From assembly GCA_012840725.1 (NCBI GenBank), contig DURQ01000090.1:1-43248 (forward strand): DNA of 43,248 bases, written 5' to 3'. Made by a program: the position numbers and the translations under genes. The notes below the pieces were generated by a model. That model did no database searches and had not been told where the DNA came from. It saw only the letters and a list, made by a program, of their open reading frames with translations. Below are positions 1 through 7,876 of the stretch, piece by piece; position 1 is the stretch's first letter; each line of letters opens with the position of its first letter. Origin of the DNA: Bacillota bacterium (lineage in GTDB: Bacteria > Bacillota > Limnochordia > Darwinibacteriales > Darwinibacteriaceae).

Positions 1-188
1 AAGGTTATCCTAGATTGCTCTAGGTTCATCTTCTTGAAAGCTTGAAACTAGCTGAAATTGTCCGGAGCTCACAAACTTATGGCTTATTCTCTTCAAACAC
101 AGAATGTGTGCTCAAGATTTCTGTTCGGTTGTCAAGGTGCTTGTAAAGCCCGCACTGACCGCCTGTCCGGCGTTTTCGTGCGGAGCCA
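1..188 (-). other. Probable leader of an rRNA operon (16S gene lies left of the window)
   Basis: Read on the minus strand, the stretch contains GCACCTTGACAACCGAACAG followed by about 130 bases without a credible gene. This resembles the leader or spacer segments that precede 16S rRNA in Bacillota. A strong minus-strand promoter lies just upstream (195-223). The neighbouring gene is lysS, which in Bacillus subtilis is followed by an rRNA operon. No 16S sequence itself is visible, so the rRNA gene is inferred. Confidence 0.55.
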
Positions 189-194
189 ATGCCT

Positions 195-223
195 AATATA
201 CCACCGATCATGCCCCGAATCAA
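195..223 (-). promoter_or_regulatory. Sigma-A-type promoter for the probable rRNA operon
   Basis: On the minus strand the -35 element is TTGATT (218-223) and the -10 element is TATATT (195-200), with a 17-base spacer. Transcription would run left off the window edge. The two tRNA promoters at 24427-24455 and 30271-30299 have nearly the same design. Confidence 0.65.
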
Positions 224-317
224 GAACGTCGATTGGCATCTACGGTTGATTAGGTTCGCCTATCTTATCCTTGCTCTTTCTTTCGACGTTTTCCTACAAA
301 AATCGCTTCAGCTGATG

Positions 318-355
318 AAAAAAGCCTGCTCAGGCAGGTAGGCCCGAACAGGCTT
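318..355 (-). terminator. Rho-independent terminator of lysS
   Basis: On the minus strand a long GC-rich hairpin (AGCCTG paired with CAGGCT, extended inward by GGGC/GCCTG pairing) is followed directly by TTTTTT. It lies just after the lysS stop codon and separates lysS from the promoter of the probable rRNA operon. Confidence 0.85.
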
Positions 356-373
356 GGCAAGTCAGATTCTCTC

Positions 374-1864
374 TCAGGAACGGGGCCGCATGTGCGGGAA
401 AAGCAGTACATCACGGATGGATGGCGAATCGGTGAAGAGCATAACCATCCGGTCAATGCCCAGCCCCAGACCGCCTGCAGGCGGCATGCCGTACTCCAGG
501 GCCCGGATGAAGTCTTCATCCATCATATGGGCTTCTTCATCACCAGCTTCGCGCTGGGCCATCTGCTGTCTGAACCGGTACTCTTGATCGATGGGATCGT
601 TCAGCTCTGTGAAGCCGTTGGCCATCTCCCAGGTAACGATGAAAGGCTCAAAACGATCGGTCAGTTTGGGGTTATCCTTCTTCCGCTTAGCCAGCGGGCT
701 GACCTCAACCGGGTGGTCGGTGATGAACACGGGCTGGATCAGCTTCGGCTCTACGAAGGCATCAAAGAACTCCTCAACAACGTTGGCGTACGAAGCATTC
801 GCTTCCAGCGTGAGGCCCTTCTCCTTCGCCGCCTGTCTGGCCTGCCCATCGTTCATACCTGTCAGGTCCACGCCGCAGTACTGTTTGATCGCCTCAAGCA
901 TGGGCAGCCTTGGCCATGGTGGCGTCAGATCGATTTCCTGACCCTGGAAGACGATCTTATACGAACCGACCACTTTCTGTGCGATATAGGCAAAGATCTC
1001 CTCTGTCAGCTTCATCATATCCTGGGCGTCCCCATAGGCCTGGTACACTTCGCAGGACGTGAACTCTGGGTTGTGCTTCGTCGAGATACCTTCATTGCGG
1101 AAGTTCTTCCCGATCTCGAAGACCTTGTCAAAACCGCCGACCAGAAGGCGCTTCAGATACAGTTCTGGGGCTATCCTCAGATAGAGATCCATGTCCAACA
1201 CATTGTGATGCGTAATAAAAGGCCGGGCACTCGCCCCGCCGGCGATGGGATGGAGGGTGGGGGTCTCAACCTCGATGAAGCCCCGCTCAACCAGAAATTC
1301 CCTGATACACTGGATGATCCTGCTGCGGGTTTCAAAGACTCGGCGAACCTCGGGGTTGACGATGAGGTCCACATATCGCTGACGGTAGCGGAGGTCCACA
1401 TCCTTCAGGCCGTACCATTGCGAGGGCAGCGGCCGCAGCGACTTGGAGAGAAACTTCATGTTGTGGACTTCGACGCTGATCTCCCCCCGGCGAGTGCGGA
1501 AGATCTTACCTCTGATCCCGAGGATGTCCCCAAGATCCACCTTCTCGAGCAGGCCGTACTGCTCCTCGCCCAGAACGTCGATGCGGAAATAGAGCTGGAT
1601 CCGTCCGCTGCTGTCCATGAGATCGGCAAACGTGGCCTTCCCATGTGTGCGCAGAGACATGATCCGTCCGGCGATTGCGGTCTCCTGACCTTCCAGATCG
1701 GCGAAGTTTTCTAGGATCTGCTTGGCGGAGTGGGTGCACTCGAACTTCTCACCAAAGGGATCGATACCCAAGTCGATAAGGTCGCGCAGCTTCTCGCGCC
1801 TTACTGCCATCAGTTCATTGAGTTCTGTTCGGTCTTCCAGATGATCCATGTGCTCCTCGTTCAC
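374..1864 (-). CDS. lysS: Lysine--tRNA ligase, class II
   Basis: Charges tRNA-Lys with lysine in the cytoplasm. The protein is 496 residues, the normal length for bacterial class II LysRS. An N-terminal OB-fold anticodon-binding domain covers about residues 55-170, and the class II catalytic domain follows. Motif 2 is visible as FRNEGISTKHNPEF and motif 3 as GLGLGIDRMVMLF close to the C-terminus. The start is a GTG preceded by AGGAGGT at good spacing. It follows greA by 15 bases and is very probably cotranscribed with it. A tRNA-Lys(TTT) is encoded at 31568-31643. Identification is secure. Confidence 0.97.
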   Translation of the reverse strand: MNEEHMDHLEDRTELNELMAVRREKLRDLIDLGIDPFGEKFECTHSAKQILENFADLEGQETAIAGRIMSLRTHGKATFADLMDSSGRIQLYFRIDVLGEEQYGLLEKVDLGDILGIRGKIFRTRRGEISVEVHNMKFLSKSLRPLPSQWYGLKDVDLRYRQRYVDLIVNPEVRRVFETRSRIIQCIREFLVERGFIEVETPTLHPIAGGASARPFITHHNVLDMDLYLRIAPELYLKRLLVGGFDKVFEIGKNFRNEGISTKHNPEFTSCEVYQAYGDAQDMMKLTEEIFAYIAQKVVGSYKIVFQGQEIDLTPPWPRLPMLEAIKQYCGVDLTGMNDGQARQAAKEKGLTLEANASYANVVEEFFDAFVEPKLIQPVFITDHPVEVSPLAKRKKDNPKLTDRFEPFIVTWEMANGFTELNDPIDQEYRFRQQMAQREAGDEEAHMMDEDFIRALEYGMPPAGGLGLGIDRMVMLFTDSPSIRDVLLFPHMRPRS

Positions 1865-1879
1865 GGACGTACCTCCTGT

Positions 1880-2359
1880 TTATCTCGCCACCTTCAGGAT
1901 CTCATACTGCAGTACTCCGTCGAGGACCTCTACCTCCACGATCGTCCCGCAGGTCTTACCGATGATGGCTTGGCCGACGGGCGATTCGTTGCTGATCTTC
2001 ATGGCTGCCGGGTCAGCTTCTGCCGAACCCACCAGCTGGTACTCCAGTATGTCCTGTGTCTGCAGATCTTTGAGCGTGACTTTCTTGCCTATTGACACCA
2101 CGGTCTCGTCATCATCATCTTCTGTATCGATAACCTTAGCGTTGCGGAGCAGCTTCTCCAAGGTGAGGATTCTTCCTTCTATGAAGGCCTGTTCGTTTTT
2201 TGCATCTTCGTACTCTGAGTTCTCCGAAATATCGCCGAATTCCAGAGCTGCGCTGATCCGCTGAGCTATCTCACGCCGTTTCACGGTCTTCAGCTCTTCC
2301 AACTCGGCTTCAAGCTTTTTCAAGCCTTCTGGTGTCAGCAGAACTTCTTTATTAGCCAT
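1880..2359 (-). CDS. greA: Transcription elongation factor GreA
   Basis: Rescues backtracked RNA polymerase by stimulating transcript cleavage through the secondary channel. At 159 residues it has the standard GreA length. The N-terminal coiled coil carries the conserved tip region (GDISENSEYEDAK, about residues 42-54) with the acidic residues that position catalytic magnesium. The C-terminal FKBP-like domain ends in LQYEILKVAR. The start is ATG with AAAGGAGAT upstream. A consensus promoter with a large inverted repeat lies about 80-130 bases upstream, so greA-lysS can be transcribed independently of the genes before it. Confidence 0.97.
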   Translation of the reverse strand: MANKEVLLTPEGLKKLEAELEELKTVKRREIAQRISAALEFGDISENSEYEDAKNEQAFIEGRILTLEKLLRNAKVIDTEDDDDETVVSIGKKVTLKDLQTQDILEYQLVGSAEADPAAMKISNESPVGQAIIGKTCGTIVEVEVLDGVLQYEILKVAR

Positions 2360-2437
2360 ACGCTCAATCTCCTTTATCGCGGCCTTGAACAGCAGGATAT
2401 GCTACTTGCTGACGGACTCCCTCTCAATGCTCCATCT

Positions 2438-2466
2438 ATTATAGTTAACAGGGATAGGGATGTCAA
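2438..2466 (-). promoter_or_regulatory. Consensus promoter of greA-lysS
   Basis: TTGACA (2461-2466) and TATAAT (2438-2443) on the minus strand are separated by exactly 17 bases: a perfect sigma-A match. The -35 element lies inside one arm of an inverted repeat (2451-2487). Confidence 0.85.
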
Positions 2467-2487
2467 GAATCAGACAATCCCTATCCC
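2451..2487 (-). repeat. 14-bp inverted repeat overlapping the greA promoter -35 box
   Basis: GGGATAGGGAT at 2451-2461 on the plus strand is matched by its complement at 2477-2487. Pairing extends inward through TGTC/GACA, giving about 14 base pairs around an 8-base loop with one bulged base. There is no T-run after it, so it is not a normal terminator for the upstream gene. It could be an operator, or a hairpin in read-through RNA. Confidence 0.7.
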
Positions 2488-2515
2488 AGCCGCTTTCAGA
2501 GTATATTTCCAGTTA

Positions 2516-3430
2516 TTAGGCTCCCAGGATCTCCCGCCGCGGTTTAAAGCCAATTTCATCCAACAGCTTGAGGTAGTCCTGAGACGTTATTTCGGGAACC
2601 GGCTTGTTGAGTATGGCCACGAGCAGTGCTTCCATCACGTTTGTCCCGAAGGAGCGCCCCGCAATATCGGGAGTGGTGGTGATCAGCTCCTTCGCTCTCC
2701 GCTCCCGCAGGAACTCCACGTCCTTTGGTGTGATCGTATTCGTGATGATGATCTTGCCCGTCAAATCGTCGGGCATATACTTGCGGATTTGATGGTAGTC
2801 ACCGGTGATAATATCCGCCCAGGCGTAATACTTCTCGTACTTCTCGCGATTTGGCGCATCTTCCTGCTTGGAACCTGTGGGGTACAGCCACTTGAAGGGG
2901 AACTGGACCACAATCGGCGCAAAGACGGCAGCCACTTTCTCAAGAGTACTGAGCTTGTAGATGGGGATGGGCAGTCCCAAGGAAAACATGAGATCTCCGA
3001 AAAGGACCTTTTCTGCATCGGTTTTCGCCAGCGCCGCTGCCATTCCGAAGCGGTCCACCCCGCAGGTAAGCAGCACCTTCTTCCCCCTGAACATGGAAGG
3101 ATCCTCTTTGGCCAGGGTCTCGATGGCTTTTCGCTCCAGCGTGTTCTTAAGACCAGAACCATCGACCATGGGGGTGATCTTTGGCGCCCGGGCGATCCTC
3201 TTGGCTTCCCTCAGGATGTAGCGGCGGTTGCCTCCCCACAGGTAAAGGTCGATGCCGCCCATCCCAAAGCAGGCAACCTTTCCGTCCAGCTCCTTGATGA
3301 TCTCGATTGCCTTCTCCATGTCCCCATCGGTTCCGATGCGCTCGATGGAGAACTCCTCGCCGAGGATACGCACTACCGCCTTGCTGTCTCGTTTGGACGA
3401 GCCAATGCTGACACTCACTATCCGTCTCAT
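2516..3430 (-). CDS. Conserved protein of the family often labelled quinate 5-dehydrogenase; function unproven
   Basis: A 304-residue protein beginning MRRIVSVSIGSSKRD, with a GMGGIDLYLWGG segment near residue 57 and later SFGTNVMEALLVAI. I recognise it as a family found in clostridial genomes under the label quinate 5-dehydrogenase. I see no classic GxGxxG dinucleotide-binding loop and no shikimate-pathway neighbours, so that label should not be trusted. There is no signal peptide or membrane segment. The ATG has AAAGGGGAG upstream and starts 3 bases after the stop of the HTH protein, so the two genes form a unit. The pairing suggests a shared process, such as regulator plus enzyme or ligand sensor. 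Confidence 0.75.
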   Translation of the reverse strand: MRRIVSVSIGSSKRDSKAVVRILGEEFSIERIGTDGDMEKAIEIIKELDGKVACFGMGGIDLYLWGGNRRYILREAKRIARAPKITPMVDGSGLKNTLERKAIETLAKEDPSMFRGKKVLLTCGVDRFGMAAALAKTDAEKVLFGDLMFSLGLPIPIYKLSTLEKVAAVFAPIVVQFPFKWLYPTGSKQEDAPNREKYEKYYAWADIITGDYHQIRKYMPDDLTGKIIITNTITPKDVEFLRERRAKELITTTPDIAGRSFGTNVMEALLVAILNKPVPEITSQDYLKLLDEIGFKPRREILGA

Positions 3431-3433
3431 CAG

Positions 3434-3964
3434 CTACTCCCCTTTGATCGATGTTATCAGCTTTCTAAGGCGTTCAGAACTGAAGTGGTGATCTTCTTGG
3501 ATCGGCGATGGACCCAGGCATACTCCGACCACCTTCTCGCCCAGGATAGCTTCGGCCAAGCGGATACGCATATCGGAGCCGATCATGATCACATGGTCAA
3601 AGGCGCTCATCTCCACCATCAGGTCCATTAACCAGTTGAGCAGGCTCTTGCCGTCAAAGGACTCGATCAGTTCCCAGCGTTCCCTGTCAGTGAGCAGCAG
3701 GGTGTACTCCACACCCAGCTCGCCGCAGAGCGTCTTCAGTTCCGCAGTATTGCCCAGGGGAAAGCCGATAACTGCCAAACTGCCCCCCTTGCGGATCTCC
3801 GCCAGACTCTCCAAGCGCGATATGAACGTGCGGTCACACCCTACCCGCTGGGCCACCTCCTGTTGAGAGAGCCCCGAGGTCCTCAGTTCGAAAATGCGGT
3901 CGATGGTCCGATCGAGTTTCGCCCGGTTGAGCAGTTTTTCTCCAACGCGAAAGAAGCCACTCAT
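3434..3964 (-). CDS. HTH-domain protein paired with the downstream conserved protein
   Basis: A 176-residue protein. Residues about 20-50 form a helix-turn-helix (LSQQEVAQRVGCDRTFISRL) of the Xre/sigma-70 region 4 kind, and the remaining 120 residues form an alpha/beta domain with LAVIGFPLGN and HVIMIGSDMRIRLAEAI. The ATG at 3964 is preferred because GGGTGAT lies 5 bases upstream. A GTG at 3985 would add 7 residues but sits almost on the predicted transcription start. Its own promoter overlaps the dusB stop codon. It probably regulates itself and the adjacent gene. I cannot name the ligand or target. Confidence 0.8.
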   Translation of the reverse strand: MSGFFRVGEKLLNRAKLDRTIDRIFELRTSGLSQQEVAQRVGCDRTFISRLESLAEIRKGGSLAVIGFPLGNTAELKTLCGELGVEYTLLLTDRERWELIESFDGKSLLNWLMDLMVEMSAFDHVIMIGSDMRIRLAEAILGEKVVGVCLGPSPIQEDHHFSSERLRKLITSIKGE

Positions 3965-4000
3965 GACATCACCCGCTTTGTGCACACATTGTTCACAGGT

Positions 4001-4029
4001 ATTATAGCACGCCTTACAAAGGCCTACAA
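4001..4029 (-). promoter_or_regulatory. Promoter of the HTH gene pair, with possible operator at the start site
   Basis: On the minus strand TTGTAG (4024-4029) and TATAAT (4001-4006) are 17 bases apart. Immediately downstream are two similar octamers, TGTGAACA and TGTGCACA, around the expected transcription start. They could be a binding site for the encoded HTH protein. The -35 element overlaps the dusB stop codon. Confidence 0.7.
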
Positions 4030-4953
4030 TAGTTCTTTGAGCAGCCTTTCCATTTCCTGGCGGTTTTCTGCGGTGTTCAGCTCTCTGCGTATCGCGGACG
4101 AAAAGGGTACGCCCTTGAGATACCAGGCCAGATGGGGGCGCATCTCCCGCACGGCCCGTTCCTCGCCGTCAGCTTCGATCTTCATCTCCAGATGGCGCAG
4201 GGCCACGCCGATCCGCTCCTCCAAGCTTGGTGGAGGCAGAAGCTCGCCCGCGGCCAGGTACGCCTTAACCTGCTGGAAAATCCAGGGATTACCCTGTGCT
4301 CCCCTCCCGATCGCGATGTGATCGCAACTGGTTTGAGTAATCATCTCCCGGGCGTCCGCTGGTGTGTAGATGTCGCCGTTACCCACAATCGGCAGACGGC
4401 TGTTAGCCTTGATCGCCGCGATATACTCCCAGCGCGCCTTACCTGAGTAGAACTGCTCTCGAGTCCTGGCGTGAACAGTGATCCAGTGCACGCCGGCGTC
4501 TTCCAGGCGCCTCGCCACTTCTAAGCAGTTGATGCTGCGCTCATCCCATCCGAGCCGGATCTTGGCTGTGACTGGAATTGGCACGGCCCGCACCACTGCC
4601 GCAGCTATCCTGGAGAGCCGGTCCGGGTCTCTCAACAGTGCCGCGCCATCGCCGTTCTTCACCACCTTCGGCGTGGGACAGCCGAAGTTTAGGTCGATCA
4701 TATCGGGCTGCACCTGCTCGAAAACCAACGCAGCTGCGGCAGCCATGACCTCTGGATCATGCCCGAAGAGCTGGATGGCGCAGGGGCGCTCCTCCTCGTG
4801 GATGGCCAGCATGTTCAAGGTACGTTGGTTCCGGTAGACAATGGCTTGAGCAGAGATCATCTCGCTCACCACCAGATCAGCTCCGTACTTCCGCGCCAAG
4901 AGCCTGTAAGGCAGATCGGTCACCCCCGCCATGGGTGCGAGAAAAACTCCCAC
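4024..4953 (-). CDS. dusB: tRNA-dihydrouridine synthase, DusB type
   Basis: Flavoenzyme that reduces uridines in the D-loop of tRNA using FMN and NADPH. From the GTG at 4953 the product is 309 residues, starting MGVFLAPMAGVTDLPYR, the typical TIM-barrel entry strand of the Dus family. The catalytic Cys is in LNFGCPTPKVVKNGDG. ITVHARTREQFYSGKA and VGNGDIYTP are FMN/RNA-contact motifs. An in-frame reading extends upstream to 5070 but runs through the rpmE terminator. AGGGAGGTG 6 bases before the GTG decides the shorter start. The dusB-greA-lysS neighbourhood is common in Bacillota. Confidence 0.95.
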   Translation of the reverse strand: MGVFLAPMAGVTDLPYRLLARKYGADLVVSEMISAQAIVYRNQRTLNMLAIHEEERPCAIQLFGHDPEVMAAAAALVFEQVQPDMIDLNFGCPTPKVVKNGDGAALLRDPDRLSRIAAAVVRAVPIPVTAKIRLGWDERSINCLEVARRLEDAGVHWITVHARTREQFYSGKARWEYIAAIKANSRLPIVGNGDIYTPADAREMITQTSCDHIAIGRGAQGNPWIFQQVKAYLAAGELLPPPSLEERIGVALRHLEMKIEADGEERAVREMRPHLAWYLKGVPFSSAIRRELNTAENRQEMERLLKELL

Positions 4954-4990
4954 TGAGCACACCTCCCTTGCTTCGTCTGTTTTCCCCAAC

Positions 4991-5013
4991 AAAAAAGCAG
5001 GGATACCCCTGCT
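4991..5013 (-). terminator. Rho-independent terminator of rpmE
   Basis: On the minus strand AGCAGGG, a short loop and CCCTGCT are followed by TTTTTT. It lies between the rpmE stop (5049) and the dusB start (4953). No clear separate dusB promoter is visible, so dusB may rely on read-through. Confidence 0.85.
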
Positions 5014-5048
5014 CTTTGCTGGTCTCTTTTGAAATTGCTGCTGGTCCC

Positions 5049-5258
5049 TTACTCCTGATCCAGATTCCACCTGCTGCGGAAACGTTCAATCCTGCCGCCA
5101 GTGGTAGTTACGACCTGGCGCTGGCCCGTGTAGAAGGGGTGGCACTTAGAGCACACCTCAACCCTGATGTGCGGTTTGGTGGACCTGGTTTCAAACGTCT
5201 CTCCACATGCACAGGTTACGATGGCCTTTTCATACTTCGGATGTATTCCGGCTTTCAT
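5049..5258 (-). CDS. rpmE: 50S ribosomal protein L31, zinc-binding form
   Basis: A 69-residue ribosomal protein beginning [16 protein letters not shown]. The zinc ligands are present as CAC near residue 16 and CSKC near residue 37, so this is the C+ form of L31 found when zinc is sufficient. The frame is open upstream to 5330, but the family start is the ATG at 5258, with GTGAGGTG upstream. It has its own promoter (5302-5330) and terminator (4991-5013), so it is a single-gene unit. Confidence 0.96.
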   Translation of the reverse strand: MKAGIHPKYEKAIVTCACGETFETRSTKPHIRVEVCSKCHPFYTGQRQVVTTTGGRIERFRSRWNLDQE

Positions 5259-5301
5259 CTGCTTCTTCACCTCACTAACCAAACTGGCAGAGCCACAGCC
5301 T

Positions 5302-5330
5302 ATTGTAGCACAGGTCAGCCAGCCTGACAA
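5302..5330 (-). promoter_or_regulatory. Promoter of rpmE
   Basis: On the minus strand TTGTCA (5325-5330) and TACAAT (5302-5307) are separated by 17 bases, about 45 bases upstream of the L31 start codon. It lies between the M23 peptidase stop codon and rpmE. Confidence 0.75.
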
Positions 5331-5339
5331 GGTATCTGC

Positions 5340-6488
5340 CTATTTCAAGTAATTCTGCGGGTTGACAGGATTGCCGCGGTAACGGATCTCAAAGTGGACG
5401 TGCGGCCCCGTCGAGTTGCCCGTACTGCCAGAGTAGGCCACGACCTGTCCCCTGGTCACCTGCTGACCAACTTTCACGTTCAGGCGGGAGTTGTGGGCGT
5501 AACGGGTCTCCACGTTATTGCCGTGGTCGATGACGACCAAGATTCCGTAATCCCCGTTCCAGCCGGCATAGGTAACCTTGCCGTCAGCCGCAGCGCGTAC
5601 CGCCGTTCCTGTGTTGACGGCAATGTCCAGACCGTTGTGCATGCGGCCCCAGCGCGGACCAAAGGTAGAGGAAATGCGCCCTGATACTGGCCAGTCGAAA
5701 GCCTTCTGCAGCTGCCCGTTCACGAGCAGGACGTCTTTCGGCCTGAGCTGGGTGGCTCCCGGTATGATCAGCTTCATGTTGGGCATGATGCGGCTGGGGT
5801 CAGTGATATTGTTAACCCTGGTAATTTCGTCGACAGGAACCTGGTAGCGTTGGGAGATCTCCCAGAGACTCTCGCCTGTAGCGACTTTGTGCAATACCCC
5901 CTGTACCGAAAGGATATTCAGTTCCTGACCCACGGAAAGCAAATTGGGATTCCTCAGATCGTTGGCCGAAATGATTGAATCCACCGATACTCCATAGGCA
6001 TTGGCGATATCCCACAAAGTCTCCCCAGGATTGACCTTGTGCACGAAGACTGGTGGTTTGGCTTCCTCTTTCTTTTCTTCCTTCTTTTCTTCTTTCTTCT
6101 CTTCCACTTGAGGAGGTGCGGACACTGGAGGAGTGGCCACCTGCAGAGGTGAATCCGCTCTGGAGGTTGCATCCTTGGCTGGCTGCTCCGTCAGTTCAGG
6201 AAGCGAAGCTACCGTGCCTGCATCCTTTGTGGTCTTGTTTTCAACCTCTTGAGCAGCTCCATCGAGGGCGGCTAGAGTCTGCACTGAGGATGAAGGTTGT
6301 CCAAAATCGTCTTGGGAGACAAGGCTGCTGTAGACGTACTCGTCCACATTAATGTAAACTACATCCACATCCCAATCGCTTCCACCGATGTGCATCCTGG
6401 TATCAACCTGGCCCAGGACGCCAAAGCTGAAGATCACTGCAAAAAGCAAGATGACAAACCCTTTTCCGCGGATTAACCGCCTCCTCAT
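5340..6488 (-). CDS. Secreted LysM-domain M23 metallopeptidase (peptidoglycan endopeptidase)
   Basis: A 382-residue exported cell-wall hydrolase. The N-terminus (MRRRLIRGKGFVILLFAVIF) is a signal peptide or anchor. A Pro/Glu/Lys-rich linker follows (about residues 90-140, with a repeated EEKK pattern), then two LysM domains (NPGETLWDIANAYGVS and ATGESLWEISQRYQVP). The C-terminal M23 domain has the zinc ligands in MHNGLDIA and HVHFEIRYRG. The ATG at 6488 is preferred over one 24 bases upstream because GGGAGGA is correctly spaced. It likely cleaves peptide cross-links during growth, division or sporulation. Which process is not visible from the neighbours (rho, rpmE). Confidence 0.93.
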   Translation of the reverse strand: MRRRLIRGKGFVILLFAVIFSFGVLGQVDTRMHIGGSDWDVDVVYINVDEYVYSSLVSQDDFGQPSSSVQTLAALDGAAQEVENKTTKDAGTVASLPELTEQPAKDATSRADSPLQVATPPVSAPPQVEEKKEEKKEEKKEEAKPPVFVHKVNPGETLWDIANAYGVSVDSIISANDLRNPNLLSVGQELNILSVQGVLHKVATGESLWEISQRYQVPVDEITRVNNITDPSRIMPNMKLIIPGATQLRPKDVLLVNGQLQKAFDWPVSGRISSTFGPRWGRMHNGLDIAVNTGTAVRAAADGKVTYAGWNGDYGILVVIDHGNNVETRYAHNSRLNVKVGQQVTRGQVVAYSGSTGNSTGPHVHFEIRYRGNPVNPQNYLK

Positions 6489-6554
6489 GACAAATCCTCC
6501 CTCGACTGGCAATAACCTACTTCGAACATTTCGACGCGTGTGCGGGATATCCTT

Positions 6555-7826
6555 TCATCGATTCCTAACATTTTCAGCGAATGGTGACGAGATGATCAGC
6601 TCAATCAGTTCTTGATTCGACTTGGTGTTGACGACCCGGTCCAAGACCAAGTCTAGGGTTTCAGCGGGGCCGAGAGAACTCATCACCCGGCGCAGCATCC
6701 ATGTTGCTTCCAATTCTTGGGGCGTCAAGAGCAGGTCCTCGCGCCTGGTGCCTGAGCGGTAGATGTCAATAGCGGGGAACAGTCTGCGTTCGGCCAGCTT
6801 GCGGTCAAGATGCAGCTCCATGTTCCCGGTACCTTTAAACTCTTCGTAGATGACATCGTCCATACGACTGCCTGTTTCAACTAAAGCTGTAGCAATTATG
6901 GTCAGACTGCCCTGTTCTTCAAAATTGCGCGCCGCTCCAAAAAACCGCTTTGGCCGGTGCAGGGCTGCCGGATCCACCCCACCAGAGAGGGTACGCCCGC
7001 TGGGCGGGACCACGAGGTTATGCGCTCGAGCCAAACGGGTAATGCTGTCCAGAAGGATAACAACGTCCTTCCCTGATTCAACCAGGCGCTTGGCTCTGGC
7101 CAGCACAATATCGGCCACCCGGACATGATTCTCCGGAGGTAGATCGAATGTTGAGCTGATCACCTCGCCACTGACAGAACGCTCCATGTCCGTGACTTCC
7201 TCGGGACGCTCATCAATCAGCAGAACGATGATTTCTGTGTCGGGGTGATTCTCGGCGATGGCATTGGCCAGCATCTTAAGAACGGTGGTCTTTCCCGCTT
7301 TCGGCGGAGAGACAATCAATCCCCTCTGGCCAAATCCCAATGGGGATAAGATGTCCATCAGGCGCATGGTGTAATTCGCGGGTTCTGTTTCCAGGTGGAG
7401 ACGCCGTTTGGGGTAGATGGGAGTTAGGTCGTCAAAACAGGGGCGTCTAGCGGCCAGCTCGGGGTCGGAGAGGTTGATGGCCAACACTTTCAGCAGGGCA
7501 AAATACCGTTCGCCTTCTTTGGGCGGGCGCACCTGCCCCAAGATTTCATCCCCCGTGCGCATGGCAAAGCGCCTGATCTGAGAAGGAGAGACGTAGACAT
7601 CATCGGCCCCCGGTGTGTAGTTATCCACCCTCAGGAAACCGTATCCGTCGTTAGTTATCTCCAGGATCCCGCTGATGAACAGCAGGCCTTCCTTTGTCGT
7701 CTCGTGCTTTAGGATCGCGATGATCAGATCTTTCTTGCGCAGCCGCTTAAACCCGGTGAGGCCTAGTTCCTTTGCCAGTTCCTGAAGCTCGGCAAAGGTT
7801 TTTGATTCCAGCTCTGCTATGTTCAA
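6555..7826 (-). CDS. rho: Transcription termination factor Rho
   Basis: A 423-residue hexameric RNA-dependent ATPase that ends transcription. The N-terminal Rho_N SAP-like domain ([19 protein letters not shown]) is followed by a cold-shock-like RNA-binding domain ([25 protein letters not shown]). The ATPase domain has a Walker A loop [11 protein letters not shown], Walker [17 protein letters not shown], and the Q-loop/R-loop region. The length is that of Bacillota Rho without a large insertion. The start is TTG with AAAGGTGGTG upstream. It follows fba at short distance, separated by a terminator hairpin. Identification is secure. Confidence 0.97.
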   Translation of the reverse strand: MNIAELESKTFAELQELAKELGLTGFKRLRKKDLIIAILKHETTKEGLLFISGILEITNDGYGFLRVDNYTPGADDVYVSPSQIRRFAMRTGDEILGQVRPPKEGERYFALLKVLAINLSDPELAARRPCFDDLTPIYPKRRLHLETEPANYTMRLMDILSPLGFGQRGLIVSPPKAGKTTVLKMLANAIAENHPDTEIIVLLIDERPEEVTDMERSVSGEVISSTFDLPPENHVRVADIVLARAKRLVESGKDVVILLDSITRLARAHNLVVPPSGRTLSGGVDPAALHRPKRFFGAARNFEEQGSLTIIATALVETGSRMDDVIYEEFKGTGNMELHLDRKLAERRLFPAIDIYRSGTRREDLLLTPQELEATWMLRRVMSSLGPAETLDLVLDRVVNTKSNQELIELIISSPFAENVRNR

Positions 7827-7851
7827 ACGTTCACCACCTTTTGTGCAGGGG

Positions 7852-7876
7852 AAAAGGGCTCCCCGGCCGGGCCCTT
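7852..7876 (-). terminator. Terminator hairpin at the end of fba
   Basis: On the minus strand AAGGGC, a CCGGCCGG-rich inner stem and GCCCTT are followed by TTTTCCCC. The hairpin begins at the fba stop codon itself. The T-run is short, so termination may be partial and let transcripts pass into rho. Confidence 0.65.

Noticed and set aside
58-249. A 63-codon plus-strand frame at the left edge
   Set aside because: It lies opposite the rRNA promoter and leader region and has no ribosome-binding site.
392-1714. A 440-codon plus-strand open frame opposite lysS
   Set aside because: It is the antisense shadow of a secure gene, with no Shine-Dalgarno site or recognisable protein features. Long antisense frames also occur opposite greA, the 2.5 kb gene, argS and fhs for the same GC-bias reason.
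6050-6120. Repeated EEKK-coding tract in the M23 peptidase gene as a possible repeat element
   Set aside because: It is an in-frame charged linker typical of wall-spanning hydrolases, too short and irregular to be a mobile or CRISPR-like repeat.
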